A DNA stretch of 64,000 bases from Podarcis raffonei (GCF_027172205.1 NC_070618.1:6888001-6952000); one strand, 5' to 3'. Counted from the stretch's first letter, positions 1 through 11,780 are shown. The notes: generated by a model not told the origin, from the letters alone. Made by a program: numbers and translations.

Positions 1-3000
1 TGCCGTTTGGTCTCCAAAATGGCTCCCATTGTTTCCAAGCTTTCATGCACCACGTGCTAGCGGGACTCCTCTACAAGAAGTGCGTCTGCTTTTTAGATGA
101 TATCCTGATCTTTTCGGACTCGCAGGAGGCGCACGAGGAGGACGTCAAGGAGGTCCTGCAGAGACTACGGGAGCACAGACTTTACGCCAAACTGGAGAAG
201 TGCCAGTTCGACACGACAGAGGTGGATTTCCTGGGCTACAAGCTGTCCGACAAGGGACTTGCCATGGACAGCGCCAAGGTCCGCTCAGTGTTGGACTGGA
301 AGAGCCCGCGCAACCGGAAGGAGGTCCAGAAGTTCGTCGGTTTCGCCAACTTTTATCGCAAGTTCATCAAGGGGTTCGCGAAGGAGACAGCGGCCATCAC
401 GGACACCCTCAGCTCCAAGAAGAAGAAGTTCACCTGGACGGACCAGGCGGAGCAGTCCTTTCGGAGGCTCAAGCGTCTCTTCGCGTCCGAAGAACAGCTG
501 CTACACGTAAACCCCAGCAAACCGATGAGGGTTGAAACGGACGCCTCGGACAGAGCGGTGGGGGCGGTCCTGTTGCAGCAAGATCCGCAAGGGGACTGGA
601 GACCGTGCGCATTCTACTCCAGGAAGCTCAGCACGTCGGAGCAGAACTACACCATCTGGGACAGGGAGTTGCTGGCCATTCATGCAGCTTTCAAGGCGTG
701 GCGGCACTTCCTCGTCGGAGCCAGACACACGGTGCAGGTTCGCACGGACCACAAGAACCTGGAGTACTGGCGCACGGCGAAATTCCTGAACCAGAGACAC
801 ATCCGCTGGGCGGAGTTCTTTGCAGATTTCGATTTCCGGATAGAATACATCCCGGGAGACAACAACGTCATGGCGGATGCGCTATCCAGGAAGCCGCAGT
901 ATCTCGAGGAAGCGGCACCGGCAGCGGCCAAACACATTTTCGCACCAGAGGTGTGGGCGTGCGCTTCAGCCGCAGTGGACCTGGACGCAGTCCGTCGTGC
1001 GCTACAGGCGGATTCGTTTGCGCAAACCAAGATGGAGGAGGTGCGAAACGGCACAGCGAGGGACGACGAGTTCCAGATACGCGACGGACTACTCCTCCGC
1101 AAAGGGGCTCTCTACGTACCGGGAGAAGACCTTCGCGCGAGAGTCTTGCAGCAGCTGCACGACGCGCCCAGCGCTGGGCACTTCGGCAAGGACAAGACGG
1201 CGGAATTAGTCACCAGGGACTTTTGGTGGCCCAAGGTGCGGGGAGAAGTTGCGGATTACGTTTCCAGGTGTGACACCTGCCAAAGGGCCAAGCCAGTACA
1301 CAGGAAGCCGGCGGGTCTGCTGGAACCGCTGCAGACGCCGCTCGAACCATGGGAGAAAGTGGCCCTGGACTTTGTTACAGATCTGCCCAGTTCGCGCGGC
1401 AAAACAGCAGTACTCGTGGTCGTAGACCTCTTCACCAAAATGGCGCATTTCATTCCGTGCGCGAAGGTGGCCACAGCGGAACAGACCGCCAAGCTGTTCA
1501 TAGACCACGTGTTCAAAGCTCACGGCCTGCCGCGGTCCATCCTGTCCGACCGGGGCCGCCAATTCATCTCGAACTTTTGGCAGAAGCTGCTGGGCATCCT
1601 GAACGTCAAGATCAACTTAGCGTCGGCACGACACCCGCAGACCAACGGACAAGCGGAGAGGGTCAAAGCCATCATGCAGCAGTACCTGCGATGCTACGCC
1701 AATCAACAGCCCTCGACCTGGGTGGACTACCTACCGCTAGCCGAGTTTGCCTACAACAACACGAAGCACGGGTCTACAGGGGTGACACCGTTCTTCGCCA
1801 ACAATGGGCGCCACCCCAGAACCTTCCCGGGGTTGGAGACCGAGGCAGAGGGGGAGCCACGGGGGGCAGAGCACTTAGCCGCAGAGTTACAGGAGGTCCA
1901 TGAGCAACTCCGAAGGCACTTGGAACTCGCGAAACACGCCTACAAGATGCAGGCAGACAGGCACAGGAGGGTTGGGGAAGACATACAGGTAGGGGACTGG
2001 GTCTGGTTAGCAGCTCAGGCAGTGCCGGCCAGAACGCTAGCTAAGAGGAAGCTAGGACACAAGCAGCTGGGACCTTACCAGGTCGCGGCACAAATCAATC
2101 CAGTGGCCTACCGGTTGACACTCCCGGAGGGCTCCAGAATGCACCCAGTCTTTCACAGGTCAGTGCTCACGCCTTACAAGGCGCCCCACAGGTTTCAGGC
2201 GCCAGGGACCGCACCAGCTCCACGTAGCCCATCGCCAGCAGGGGAGGGACCACAGAGGGCGACGCCACTCAACGAGGTCACAGAGATTTTGGACTCCAGA
2301 TGGGGGGAAGAGGGAGTTGAATATCTCCTCGCCAGGGAGGGTACTCCGGCCAGCGCCAACGAGTGGGTGCCGTGCTACGCCGTGGAGGAGCACTATCTCA
2401 AAGACGAGTTCCATTCGATCTTCCCACACAGACCCATGCCGGCGGAGTATTTTGACGACTGGCTTTTCACACCCACACTGTCAGCCAGCACGTTCCAAGG
2501 TTTCTCCTCAGATGAGGAGCCGACGCCGGGGATGAGCTCCCCGGAGGGGTCGCTCTCGGGGTTTGCCACGGACCGCTCCTATTGGTGGGACACTCAACCA
2601 GAAGTGGGGTGGAGCAGGGAACTGCTGAGGGGGCCCTTGCACACAGCCTCACCCGAGGGACCGGGGGGAGAGGAGGACATGGACGTGTGGGGGGAGGATC
2701 TTGGTTTTGAGCACGACAGCAGAGAAATGGAAGCAGAGGAAGTCGACGTCGACGAACCCATCGTGGGGGGGCCTGATCCCGCTGGACGGTTGCACACCAG
2801 GGAGAGAGAACGGAAGCCAGCACTCACACCCCCAGCGCTGGAGCACCTGGAACCCACACCCGAAGAGGGGGAGGGGGGAAGGGGGGGCTTCGAGGGGGGG
2901 ATGGATGTCAGAGGCTCAGGAGCAGAAGAGCAGGGGAGAGAGCAAATAGAGAGCGGAGGAGAGGAATCAGAGGGGAGCGTAGGGGAATATGACAGTGGAC

Positions 3001-3687
3001 CGAGAGATTCCATGAGCTTCTCCAGCGAATCAGAAGATTCCCAGGAGGGGGCGCCTATGGTAAGGGCGAGGCGAATCCCAGAGGGGACGATCCATAAACA
3101 GGGAACCAGAGGGGAGTCCCAAAGGAGTAGCGGAGAAGTAGGGCCAGTTCCCCCACCAGAGCACAGTGGGGGAGAAGAGGCATGGGAGTCAGGACCAGCG
3201 TCTCCTCCATCGGGGAGTGGGGAGACGGAGGGAAGGGCAGGTCCAGCTAGCCTCCCCGAAAGGGGGAGCAGTGACACAAGTGTAACGGTCAGAAGGAAAG
3301 TGGGAGGCTGCGCGCGCGCGCCAAGTTCAAATGTGGAGGAGCGCGGGACAGCAGAAAACCCGGATTGGGAGCCAGGTCCTAAAGCCCGAAAGAGGGGGGA
3401 GGAGGAGTCGGGAGAATCAGCGTCAGAAGAATCTCGGAGGGCAGAGACTCCGACTAGCAGAAGGACCCAGAGAAAGAAGGAACAGAGGAAGAGGTGGAGT
3501 AAAGCTAGAATCTTAAGCTGGCGTCAGGGGGGCGGAGATTCAGATGGGACTTCTATGATCTGACGGATAGATGTAGCGTTGCGCGCTGCACGTCTGGAAA
3601 TGAGACTGAACTTCAATAAAGACTTTTGAACTTGAGCAAGAAGCAGCGTTGGTCTTGTGTGAGCTGGGACCTTGGGCAGCGCTGACA
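1..3687 (+). mobile_element. Ty3/Gypsy LTR retrotransposon, 3' half
   Basis: The pol reading frame is open from base 3 to 3563. Order: end of reverse transcriptase (DDILIFS near 100), RNase H (ETDASDRAVGAVLLQ to NVMADALS, about 530-890), integrase with zinc-binding and DDE core (about 1,150-1,830), a chromodomain-like segment (EVTEILDSRWGEEG, about 2,270-2,390), then a long acidic/proline-rich C-terminal extension. A polypurine tract (about 3259-3271) precedes the 3' LTR. The family is a chromodomain-bearing Ty3/Gypsy (chromovirus) lineage. The visible part looks whole, which suggests a young insertion. The 5' half lies outside the window. The element interrupts an antisense L2 LINE. Confidence 0.9.
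3272..3687 (+). repeat. 3' LTR of the Ty3/Gypsy element
   Basis: Starts TGACACAAG just after the polypurine tract, carries AATAAA at 3616-3621 and ends GCTGACA where the antisense L2 sequence resumes. The 3' end of the pol frame overlaps its start. The boundaries are inferred because the 5' LTR is not in the window. Confidence 0.6.
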
Positions 3688-4545
3688 GCCGCCTTTGTTA
3701 TAGCTGTAATCTGCGCCTCCATAGAGAGGGAGGTATCGAAGATTACACCCAAACTCTAAACGGACGATGCTGGCACTAATTGCACCCCCGCAAGAGATGG
3801 GAGTTGCCCCCTCAATCCCATATCGCTCTGTCCCAGCCAGAGGACCTCTGTCTTCAAAGGATTTAACTTCAACCGGCTCCCACGTAACCATCCAGCCACA
3901 GCTTCCAGACATCTGGTCAGTGTGTCTGCGGCCGAGTCAGGATGGCCACCCATCAACAGATAGAGTTGGGTGTCATTGGCATACTGATGGCAACCCAGCC
4001 CAAAACTCCGGACAAGCTGGGCGAGGGGGCGCATAAAGATGTTAAAAAGCATCGGGGAGAGAATCGCACCCTGAGGCACTCCACACACCAAGGAGTGGCG
4101 CGATGACAATTCCCCCCCAAGCGCCACCCTCTGTCCCCGACCAGAGAGAAACGAGCGCAGCCATTGGAGGACTGTGCCCTGGATCCCCACGTCGGCAAGG
4201 TGGTGGTCTAGGAGTTCGTGATCGACCATGTCGAAGGCTGCTGACAGGTCTAGAAGAATCAGCAGCCCCGACCCGCCTCGATCCAGCTGCCTGCGGAGAT
4301 CATCTGTTAGGGCGACCAGAGCCGTCTCGGTCCCATGACCAGCGCGGAAGCTGGACTGGAATGGATCGAGAGCCGATGTTTCATCCAGAACCTACCAAGC
4401 TGTTCAGCAACCGCTCTCTCAATCACCTAACCCAGGAATGGAAGATTTGAAACCGGGCGGTAATTGGATAGATCTAAGAGATCTAATGATGTTTTCTTTA
4501 AGAGAGGACGCACCACTGCCTCCTTCAGTTCCCCTGGGATTTGAT
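3688..4545 (-). mobile_element. L2-clade LINE reverse transcriptase fragment
   Basis: Minus-strand reading includes LILLDLSAAFDMVDHELLDH, SLVCGVPQGAILSPMLFNIF, YANDTQLYL and LKLNPLKTEVL, then IFDTSLSMEAQIT just before the LTR junction. The catalytic YADD box reads YAND, so the copy is dead. It belongs to the L2/CR1-like group; the LDLSAAFD and DTQLYL motifs favour L2. Confidence 0.85.
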
Positions 4546-4670
4546 TTCCTTAGCAGGGGCGCCCCATCCAGGCTATGGTCTGCTGAGTTTTGTCACGAGA
4601 GCAAGCCATCCTGTGTCCCGATGGGCCCTTCTCTGGGAAATGCATCGAGGAAGCCAAGAACACAACATAC

Positions 4671-4796
4671 CTCTGCTGGGTTCTCTCCAGTGGAATCGCT
4701 CTGTCCCAACTGATTCTTGCTCCACTCCAACCACTTCTGCCGCAGTTCCTCCTGCCCGCCTTGATCTTTCTGGTCTGTGTGTCTGGCAAATGCAAT
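4671..4796 (-). CDS. PLIN3: Perilipin exon 6
   Basis: Reads IAFARHTDQKDQGGQEELRQ then KWLEWSKNQL, matching LIEFARKN...LSWVEWK of perilipin-2. Acceptor TTTCCTAG at 4797-4798, donor GTATGT at 4665-4670, 42 codons, phase 0 at both ends. This is the last perilipin exon visible. Confidence 0.85.
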
Positions 4797-7700
4797 CTAG
4801 GAAATTAGCAGCGAGAACATTAAGAACGTTTAGAAAAGAGAGATACTTCCAAGCGAAACAGTAAAAAGCAGAAAGTCTCTCAAATGAAGCTCAGTGGGAC
4901 TGACTCTCCCAAGGACAATCACATCTCACATTTTGGGAGGTACTTTTGCCACACAAATAAAATGAACCAGTCTGCTTGGGCAACAGAACATGGCGTGCCT
5001 TGCTGATCAGGCAACCGGCACCCAGGTGGATTGACACACATGGTTTTTAACATTAAGGAGGGGTTAGGGAAGGGACGCTGTGGGTTAAACCACAGAGCCT
5101 AGGACATGCCGATCAGAAGGTCGGCGGTTCAAATCCCCACGACGGGGTGAGCTCCTGTTGCTCGGTCCCTGCTCCTGCCAACCTAGCAGCTCAAAAGCAC
5201 ATCAAAGTGCAAGCAGATAAATAGGTACTGCTCCGGCGGGAAGGTAAACGGCGTTTCCATGCGCTGCTCTGGTTCGCTTAGTCATGCTGGCCACATGACC
5301 CGGAAGTTGTACGCCAGCTCCCTCGGCCAATAAAGCAAGATGAGCGCTGCAACCCCAGAGTCGGTCACGACTGGACCTAATGGTCAGGGGTCCCTTTACC
5401 TTTACCTAGGGAAGGATTGTAGTAATGCAGGTGGACATCAGGTGTACCGCATTTAATGTTCTTAAGGCATTATTAAAATGTGACACCAGAGGGTGCTGCT
5501 GATCTACCAGCAGCGTTTTGACGGGGGGAAACAAGCTAAGAAAACCACTTTAATTTACAAGTATGCCCTGTGACGTTTTAGAATGATATATCTAATATCG
5601 TTCTAATAATGTTAAACAGGTCAGTGTAGATCCAGCCCCTCTGGAAAGCTCAAGAGCAGGACCTGAAAGTTGCCACCCTTCACCCAGTTTGTCCCACAAC
5701 ATCGGTGTTCAGGGGCACCACATCTGAACAGACACACCCCCTTCAGCTTCAATGGTCAGTTAGTGATTTAAGTATATTTAGGGAAGTTTTTAATGTGTGA
5801 CATTTTAATGTATTTTTAATCTTTGTTGGAAGCTGCCCAGAGTGGCTGGGGAAGCCCAGCCAGATGGGCAGGGTACAAATAATAAATTATCATTATTAAG
5901 CTGTTATTATTATTAAAGTGGCAGTGTCCTCTTTTAAGTTATCGAGGCTGGTGGACATCACATCTGGAATTCACAACCTTGAGCTAAAGGTATGTGCATT
6001 GTGCAACTGAACCCAGCACATTTTTCCAAAAAAAACCAACAACCCCAGAGAGCCAGAGTTGCCTTTGTCAACCTGGGGCTGTTTTGGACTACAACTCCCA
6101 TCCGCCAGCACAACCATCAGCCTCTGTGTCATGCAGCCATGCCAGGTGGCTCTGGTGGAAGTTGCGGTCTGCAACAGCAGAGGTTAGAGAAGGTTGACCT
6201 AGAGCAAGCACTACCAGAGACCAGAAAAGTGCTTATACCAAGTCCATTGCTTGCTGGAGCTGGGACAGAGTCTCCTGCATCTTCTGCTTGGTTTGGCGCA
6301 GCTTGCCCAGGGTGTGCTGGTAGGCTCTCTGGCGCACCCTGTTGGAGAGGGAACCCAGGTGCACATAGTAACTCCGCTGCTGCCTTTGCTTCTCAATGGA
6401 AGAGGCCTCTGGCTCCTCCACAGCAGCTGCAAGAGTAGCTGAAAGGAAGGCATTACACACTTTAGAACTTAGCAAGCCCTGGAAATATGCAGAACGCCCT
6501 AAATATTGTCAGTGCAAATATACATATGCATCCTGGAATTCCTGGATACAAAGATCCAAGTTTGGGACATGTACTTTTGGGTGGGAGAACCCCAGCAGAG
6601 ATATAAAGTCACAAAATATGCAGCAAGGTAAAGAAATCTGGACTATTAAAGCTTTAAAATATGTCCTTCAAAGAGAGTTCCAATATGCCCGTTTAAAGCT
6701 TCTTTCCAAAGTTTCCCTCTCCCCCCAGCATAGGGACAGACCACACATTTGGCAAGTTAAAAATGGTTTACTTACAAACTCTCGAAAGGTCAGATTCAGG
6801 TGCTTTAGAATAGTTGCACAGGCAGCAAAACTTAGTTTACTTACAAAGTGGTAAAAGTTCCTAGGTTGTTGGTATAGGAACTCTAGAGTGGCTGGTGAGA
6901 GCCATGCAGTATGAGCAGGAGCAACTAGCTCAAACCTCTTCACACACTGAACTTTTCAGATAGACTGAGATTACAAGAATGAGCTTGATTACCCATTTCC
7001 TCCCAAGGCAAAGCCTATTGACATTTGCTATCACGCCTCCAAAGAGCTCTCCCACCCACAAATTAAGCAAAACTGGAGAACAGCAGGAAAGTCACAGAAC
7101 AATGCACACATTTGCTCAGTTCTGTTTTAGTACAGAATGTGGATTGCATGGATGGAGAATTTTAGTTTTCAGATTGTGGGGGACCTTGCAATGGGAATCT
7201 GCACTGCAGTGGACATTGTGCAGCTAATTTAGCGTAGCTCTTCTACAACTGTGCTTAAAGGCAAAGGGACCCCTGACCATTAGGTCCAGTCATGACCGAC
7301 TCTGGGGTTGTGGCACTCATCTCACTTTATTGGCCGAGGGAGCCGGCGTACAGCTTCCAGGTTATGTGGCCAGCATGACTAAGCTGCTTCTGGTGAACCA
7401 GAGCAGCGCACGGAAACGCCGTTTACCTTCCCGCCGGAGCGGTACCTATTTATCTACTTGCACTTTGATGTGCTTTCAAACTGCTAGGTGGGCAGGAGCT
7501 GGGACCGAGCAACGGGAGCTCACCCCGTTGTGGGGATTCGAACCGCCAACCTTCTGATCAGCAAGCCCTAGGCTCTGTAGTTTAACCCACAGCGCCACCC
7601 ACGTCCCTTCTACAACTGTGCTTAGAAAAGACTAAATAACACTGATGTACGTGCATGAGCATAGCACAGACCACCGGGCACTTGTGTGCAGGTAGAGGCG

Positions 7701-10700
7701 GCTAATGGACAAGCGTCGACTAACCTAGCTCCTCATCAGACATTGGGAGGTAGTGGTCCACCATCTCCTCAGACTTCCCCATCACAGCCTCAACGGCACT
7801 GGAGGCCATCTGGCCTATGCTGGAGCCCATCACAGTGTTCATGCCGCTGGTTAGTGCAGACGTGGTCATCTCAACACTCCCTCGGACAGCTTCTTTAACC
7901 AGGTCCAGCATGCCGGGGGCCACTTCCTTTGTTTCGGCATCTGTTTGGCAAACCACTGCTCCTGCAACTGTCTCCGTAGACGACGCCGTCTCCTTTTTAT
8001 CTGGGCTCCCCTAGGGAGGGAGAGAAGCAGTCAGCATTGGGGCAACCTAGCAAAACTTGTTCACGAAAGTAGCTCTTAAAACTTTCCGTATTCGTCTGCC
8101 GCTCACAGATAAGCCTTCAAAGATGGACCACGTTGCATGCGTCTTACATCTGAGCAGGAAGGTATTTGGGGAAAGTGTTACAGGATTCAATTTTTTGGCA
8201 GAGAATACATAGGAGACTTCAAGTAAAGAGGTAAAGGGACCCCTGACCGTTATGTCCAGTCGTGGACGACTCTGGGATTGCGGCGCTCATCTCGCTTTAC
8301 TGGCCGAGTGAGCTGGTGTACAGCTTCCGGGTCATGTGGCCAGCATGACTACGCTGCTTCTGGCGAACCAAAGCAGCGCACGGAAACGCCTTTTACATTC
8401 CCATCAGAGCGGTACCTATTTATCTACTTGCACTTTTGGCATGCTTTCGAACTGCTAGGTTGGCAGGAGCTGGGACCAAGCAACGGGAGCTCACCCCGTC
8501 GTGGGGATTCGAACCGCCGACCTTCTGATCGACAAGCCCAAGAAGCTCAGTGGTTTAGACCACAACGCTACCCGCGTCCCGGTGCACATCTGTAAATAAA
8601 CATCAGGCGCCCAGAGCCCAGCAGAAACAGATGGACGTCTACATCAGATTCCTAGAAGCAAGGTGAAGCCTAAAGCCTCTCCATTGAGTACTGCTTAACT
8701 TACAGCTCTTCTCCTCCAGCTTGAGGTTGCTTAACAACATCTCCTGCTGACTCAGGGATGGGGAACCTAAGACACTGCCAGACACTGCTAAATTCCAGCA
8801 CACACCAGCCCCAGCTAATATGGCCAATGGACCGGGATTATGGGATCTGTAGCCCAGCCAACCTCTGGAGAGCCACAGGTTCCTAAGCTAGCTGAAGGTC
8901 ATCACCTAGTGAGAGTCTTCCAGCCTCCAAAGGATATTCATGTTCTTTTGTGAGAGCCAGTGTGGTGTAGTGGTTAAGAGCGGTGGACTCGTAATCTGGG
9001 GAACCGGGTTCGATTCCCCGCTCCTCCACATGCAGCTGCTGGGTGACCTTGGGCCAGTCACACTTCTCTGAAGTCTCTCAGCCCCGCTCACATCACAGAG
9101 TGTTTGTTGTGGGGGAGGAAGGGAAAGGAGAATGTTAGCCGCTTTGAGACTCCTTAAAGGGAGTGAAAGGCGGGATATCAAATCCAAACTCTTCTTCTTC
9201 TTCTAACCTCCTAGCCATCAGGACCACCCCATTATCAGATGGACAAATTCATAATAGGGACCAGTTGAAGTCTAGACAGTGGTTACCTGATCAGCTGGTC
9301 CTTGAACTATCAATTCCTTTACCTCCACTTTGTCCAGATCTCGGCTGTTCTGCACATCTGCTGCTGGATTTTTTAAAAAAATAGATAATAAATAGTTGTC
9401 ATTGGCACAGTGCAATTTTAGACAGTTGCACCAACAACAATAGATGCTCTTATTATGTCTTATATGTTATGTACAGTTATTGTTTTAGATCTTTGTGTGA
9501 ACTGCTTTGAGCATGAGTTTCCCTGTGGAAAATGTGCTATATATACTGACAATGACATTAGTTTTGTGATGTTTCACTGCCCATTTAATATTGTTCTGCA
9601 ACAGAAGGTAAAATTTCATGTGGTCATTAGATTTTTGCAAGCTAATTTCCACTCCTTTTCTCTCTGTGGAACTTACTACCACCACCATGAACTTATGGGG
9701 ACACTGGAAAACACTCCACAAAGGGTAGGGATAGGTGAATATATTCATTTTGGGTTTTTTGCAGTTTCACATTTTTTTTCAATCTTAAGTTCAATTCCCT
9801 ACATTTCCACATCAGTTTTTTATCTTATTTTTTAAAAGTTCTCATAAAAAATCCATCAGCATCACTGGGCAAATTTCTCCTAGTACCTTTGCCTAACATA
9901 CACATGGTTGCAAAACAATTTCTCTATATTTTGGAATGTCGCTCGCACTAATATATGCATTTATATGCATGCTTTACCACAAAATATACACTTTTGGATA
10001 CACAGCTGGGGGGCTGCACTGCAAAATTTGGATACGCTGCAATTTTGAAAGACGGTTGTGTCTCAGTTCAGGTATTGTTTCGGAAAATGCAAAAAATGTT
10101 TAGTTTGCCTTTAAATGGGAACAGAATTGAATTTCTCTCCCCATCCCAAAGAGCCGGCCATTTACTCACTCTGGGGCTTGCTGAAAAGAGGCTGCACCCT
10201 GCTGACTGTGGCCGAAGCAATTGTCCTCATCCCCGTCTCGGCCGCATCACAGAAAGATTTGAAGACCGGAATGTTCTCTTTGATCGAAGAGTATGTGGTG
10301 GAGACCATTTCGCAAGCAGCACTCAGGGAAACCGAGGCCACTCTGCTCATCAGGTTCTAGACGCAAAGGAACGTGAAGCAGACAAGGCAACCGCTGTCAG
10401 CAACCCAAGGCCAGGGGGCAGTCAACAAAGACTCCATTTGAAACCAACCCCTCTCTTGATATGCGACTGACCAGCAGAATTGGGAGTACATGGGTTTAAG
10501 GGAACGAAACTCTGTAGATTAGGAATGAAGAAGCCTTGGTCCTCTAGATGTTGTTGCTAAGGCAGAATCTAGCCAGTTCTTGTCTGACTCATCTGTGTTA
10601 AGTATAATTGCTTTAATTCACACAGAAATGAAAGATGCATGTGTATTAATGAAGGTTTAAAATGGAAAATGGCTAACCTTGGGGGTTTTCCACAGTTGTT

Positions 10701-11780
10701 TTCAAAAGGACACTGAACTCCTCAATAGGTTAATGAATATTTGTTGATTGTCTTCTGTTACTCTAAACCAGGCTTCCTCAAACTCGGCCCTCCAGATGTT
10801 TTGAGACTACAATTCCCATCATCCCTGACCACTGGTCCTGCTAGCTAGAGATCATGGGAGTTGTAGGCCAAAAACATCTGGTGGGCTGAGTTTGAGGAAG
10901 CCTGCTGTAAACTATTGTAACATTAGATCAGGTGCAAAGGTGTTAAATTGCAAATCTGCCATCTTCAAAGGGTGGTGGCTGATATTGTTTCTCTGAACCC
11001 AACAGAGAACAGAAGATGTAAATGAAACTCTCAAGGAAAACAGCACCAGGGAATTGGATGCTGTTAAAGAGAGACCTTTGTTTATAGGTCTGTTTGGATT
11101 ACAGTGGTTCCTTGGTTCCCGAACTTAATCCATTCAACTTCCAAAACGGTTCAAAAACCAAGGCATGGCTTCCGATTGGCTACAGGAACTTCCTGCACTC
11201 AAGCGAAAGCTGCATCGGACATCCGGCTTCCGAAAAATGTTCGCAAACCGGAACACTTACTTCTGGGTTTGCGGTGTTCAGGAGCCAAAACGTACGAGTA
11301 CCAAGGCGTTCAAGAACCAAGGTACGACTATATTCCATATTTTCTAAGATGCTGAGCCTACGCTGGAAAGCACAAGGTATTGTATGGATATTTGGAGGGG
11401 TATCTTTAACACTTATGTTCTGTTTTTTAAAGAGTTATGCTAGTAAAGTTTGGATAATATTTTATGGGCCTGGACAATGACTCCTTCCAAAAGGAGTCAG
11501 TTCCCCCCCCCCAGCTACTTCAAACTGCACAATATTAAGATGTGCAACAACTTGTGCTGTGTTGCTACTCCACTCAGCAGACTGAAGGCAAAAGCCTTCC
11601 TAAGGCAGAGAGAGGAGTGTTCTATGTACTGTAGAATGACATGTCTGCTTTGGAGCTCAACTCCGAGCATCAATGGTTTCTCCCATCAAATGACCATCAC
11701 CAAGAACTACTCACCTGCTGATCTTCATTGTTCTTGGGGTCAGAAGCAGCTGCTGCCATGTCTTTGTTTTCCGATGTCAT
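4671..11780 (-). CDS. PLIN3: Perilipin-3-like lipid-droplet coat protein (3' end outside window)
   Basis: Six coding exons, read on the minus strand: 11715-11780, 10170-10356, 9287-9363, 7725-8010, 6239-6438 and 4671-4796. All junctions are GT-AG and all phases agree, giving 314 codons. Perilipins coat cytosolic lipid droplets and control lipase access. The PAT-domain start reads RVASVSLSAACEMVS, then an 11-mer-repeat region ending GKSEEMVDHYLPMSDEELA, then SYYVHLGSLSNRVRQRAYQH and LRQKWLEWSKNQL. GQM, GKSEE and LGKLRQTKQ resemble perilipin-3 more than perilipin-2 as I recall those families. The C-terminal four-helix exon(s) are not seen before base 4,671; LINE and LTR insertions fill 1-4,545, so the rest should lie left of the window. 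The third exon is unusually divergent. It could be a lizard paralogue rather than the direct PLIN3 orthologue. Confidence 0.88.
5073..5408 (+). repeat. Sauria-type tRNA-derived SINE
   Basis: Head CGCTGTGGGTTAAACCACAG with tRNA-like B-box GGTTCAAATCCCC; tail TGGTCAGGGGTCCCTTTACC. Full length, in the perilipin intron between exons 5 and 6 coordinates. Confidence 0.92.
5745..5910 (+). repeat. L2 LINE 3' end
   Basis: The 3' UTR signature GCCCAGAGTGGCTGGGGAAG, then AGATGGGCAGGGTACAAATA and an ATTATT tail. 5,409-5,744 shows no recognisable feature. Confidence 0.7.
6239..6438 (-). CDS. PLIN3: Perilipin exon 5
   Basis: Contains RSYYVHLGSLSNRVRQRAYQ and LGKLRQTKQKMQETLSQLQQ, a strongly conserved perilipin-2/3 block. 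Acceptor TTTCAG; donor GTATAA directly after GACTTG, phase 1 to 0. Reading on past the donor gives an immediate stop, which supports splicing here. Confidence 0.92.
7255..7607 (-). repeat. Sauria-type SINE
   Basis: Reverse copy opening with the GGGACCCCTGACCATTAGGT tail and ending in CACAGCGCCACCC. The intron 6,439-7,254 to its left holds only unassigned unique sequence. Confidence 0.92.
7725..8010 (-). CDS. PLIN3: Perilipin exon 4, 11-mer repeat region
   Basis: Amphipathic threonine/alanine-rich region that in perilipins contacts the droplet surface. It contains SALTSGMNTVMGSSIGQM and GKSEEMVDHYLPMSDEEL. Acceptor CCCTAG at 8011-8012; donor GTTAGT from 7724. Length 286, phase 0 to 1. Confidence 0.92.
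8228..8581 (-). repeat. Sauria-type SINE
   Basis: Reverse full-length copy, more diverged (CCCATCAGAGCGGTACC in the body). Confidence 0.9.
8952..9205 (+). repeat. Second tRNA-derived SINE family (head GAGAGCCAGTGTGG)
   Basis: tRNA-like head GTGTGGTGTAGTGGTTAAGA with B-box GGGTTCGATTCCCC, body CCTTGGGCCAGTCACAC, and a (TTC)n tail. Unrelated to the Sauria-type family. Other copies lie at 19,800 and 47,728. Confidence 0.88.
9287..9363 (-). CDS. PLIN3: Perilipin exon 3, divergent short exon
   Basis: Reads ADVQNSRDLDKVEVKELIVQ, matching the family block GLDKLEENLPILQQP only loosely. It is accepted because the acceptor (ATCCAG), donor (CAG/GTAACC), 77-base length and phase 1 to 0 exactly bridge its neighbours, which cannot otherwise be joined in frame. 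Confidence 0.7.
10170..10356 (-). CDS. PLIN3: Perilipin exon 2, PAT domain core
   Basis: Begins NLMSRVASVSLSAACEMV after a CTAG acceptor and ends SRVQPLFSKPQ plus one base before GTGAGT. It lines up over its length with the conserved PAT block (RVASMPLISSTCDMVS in human PLIN3). Length 187, phase 0 to 1. Confidence 0.92.
10771..10906. repeat. Near-perfect palindromic miniature element
   Basis: The left arm starts CAGGCTTCCTCAAACTCGGC and the right arm ends with its near reverse complement, closing on ACTGGTCCTGCTAGCTAG. Related half or degenerate copies (ACTACAATTCCCATCATCCC) lie near 6,080, 8,760, 49,920, 56,950, 60,490 and 60,700. Confidence 0.8.
11102..11329. repeat. pogo/Tigger-like miniature element (CAGTGGTTCCTTGG)
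   Basis: Inverted ends CAGTGGTTCCTTGGTTC and GAACCAAGGTACGACTA, a TA before the left end. It lies between perilipin exons 1 and 2. Confidence 0.72.
11715..11780 (-). CDS. PLIN3: Perilipin coding exon 1 (start codon)
   Basis: ATG at 11780 opens MTSENKDMAAAASDPKNNED and the exon ends QQ before a GTGAGT donor at 11709-11714 (phase 0). An acceptor (TTTCCAG) at 11799-11800 means a short untranslated stretch precedes the ATG, so the transcription start lies in an upstream exon. Confidence 0.8.

Noticed and set aside
2594-3277. 227-residue antisense ORF in the LTR element
   Set aside because: Shadow of the purine-rich pol extension on the other strand, low complexity, no known domain.
7330-7557. 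Recurrent 60-90 residue ORFs ([19 protein letters not shown] type)
   Set aside because: They fall in every Sauria-type SINE copy and are chance translations of the repeat.
8690-8760. Minus-strand LKLEEKS as the missing perilipin exon
   Set aside because: It resembles LDKLEEK, but its GTAAGT donor gives the wrong phase and it overlaps a palindromic repeat; 9287-9363 fits exactly.
8952-9030. tRNA genes in SINE heads, also at 12,446 and others
   Set aside because: A and B boxes are present but the cloverleaf stems do not close and a SINE body follows.
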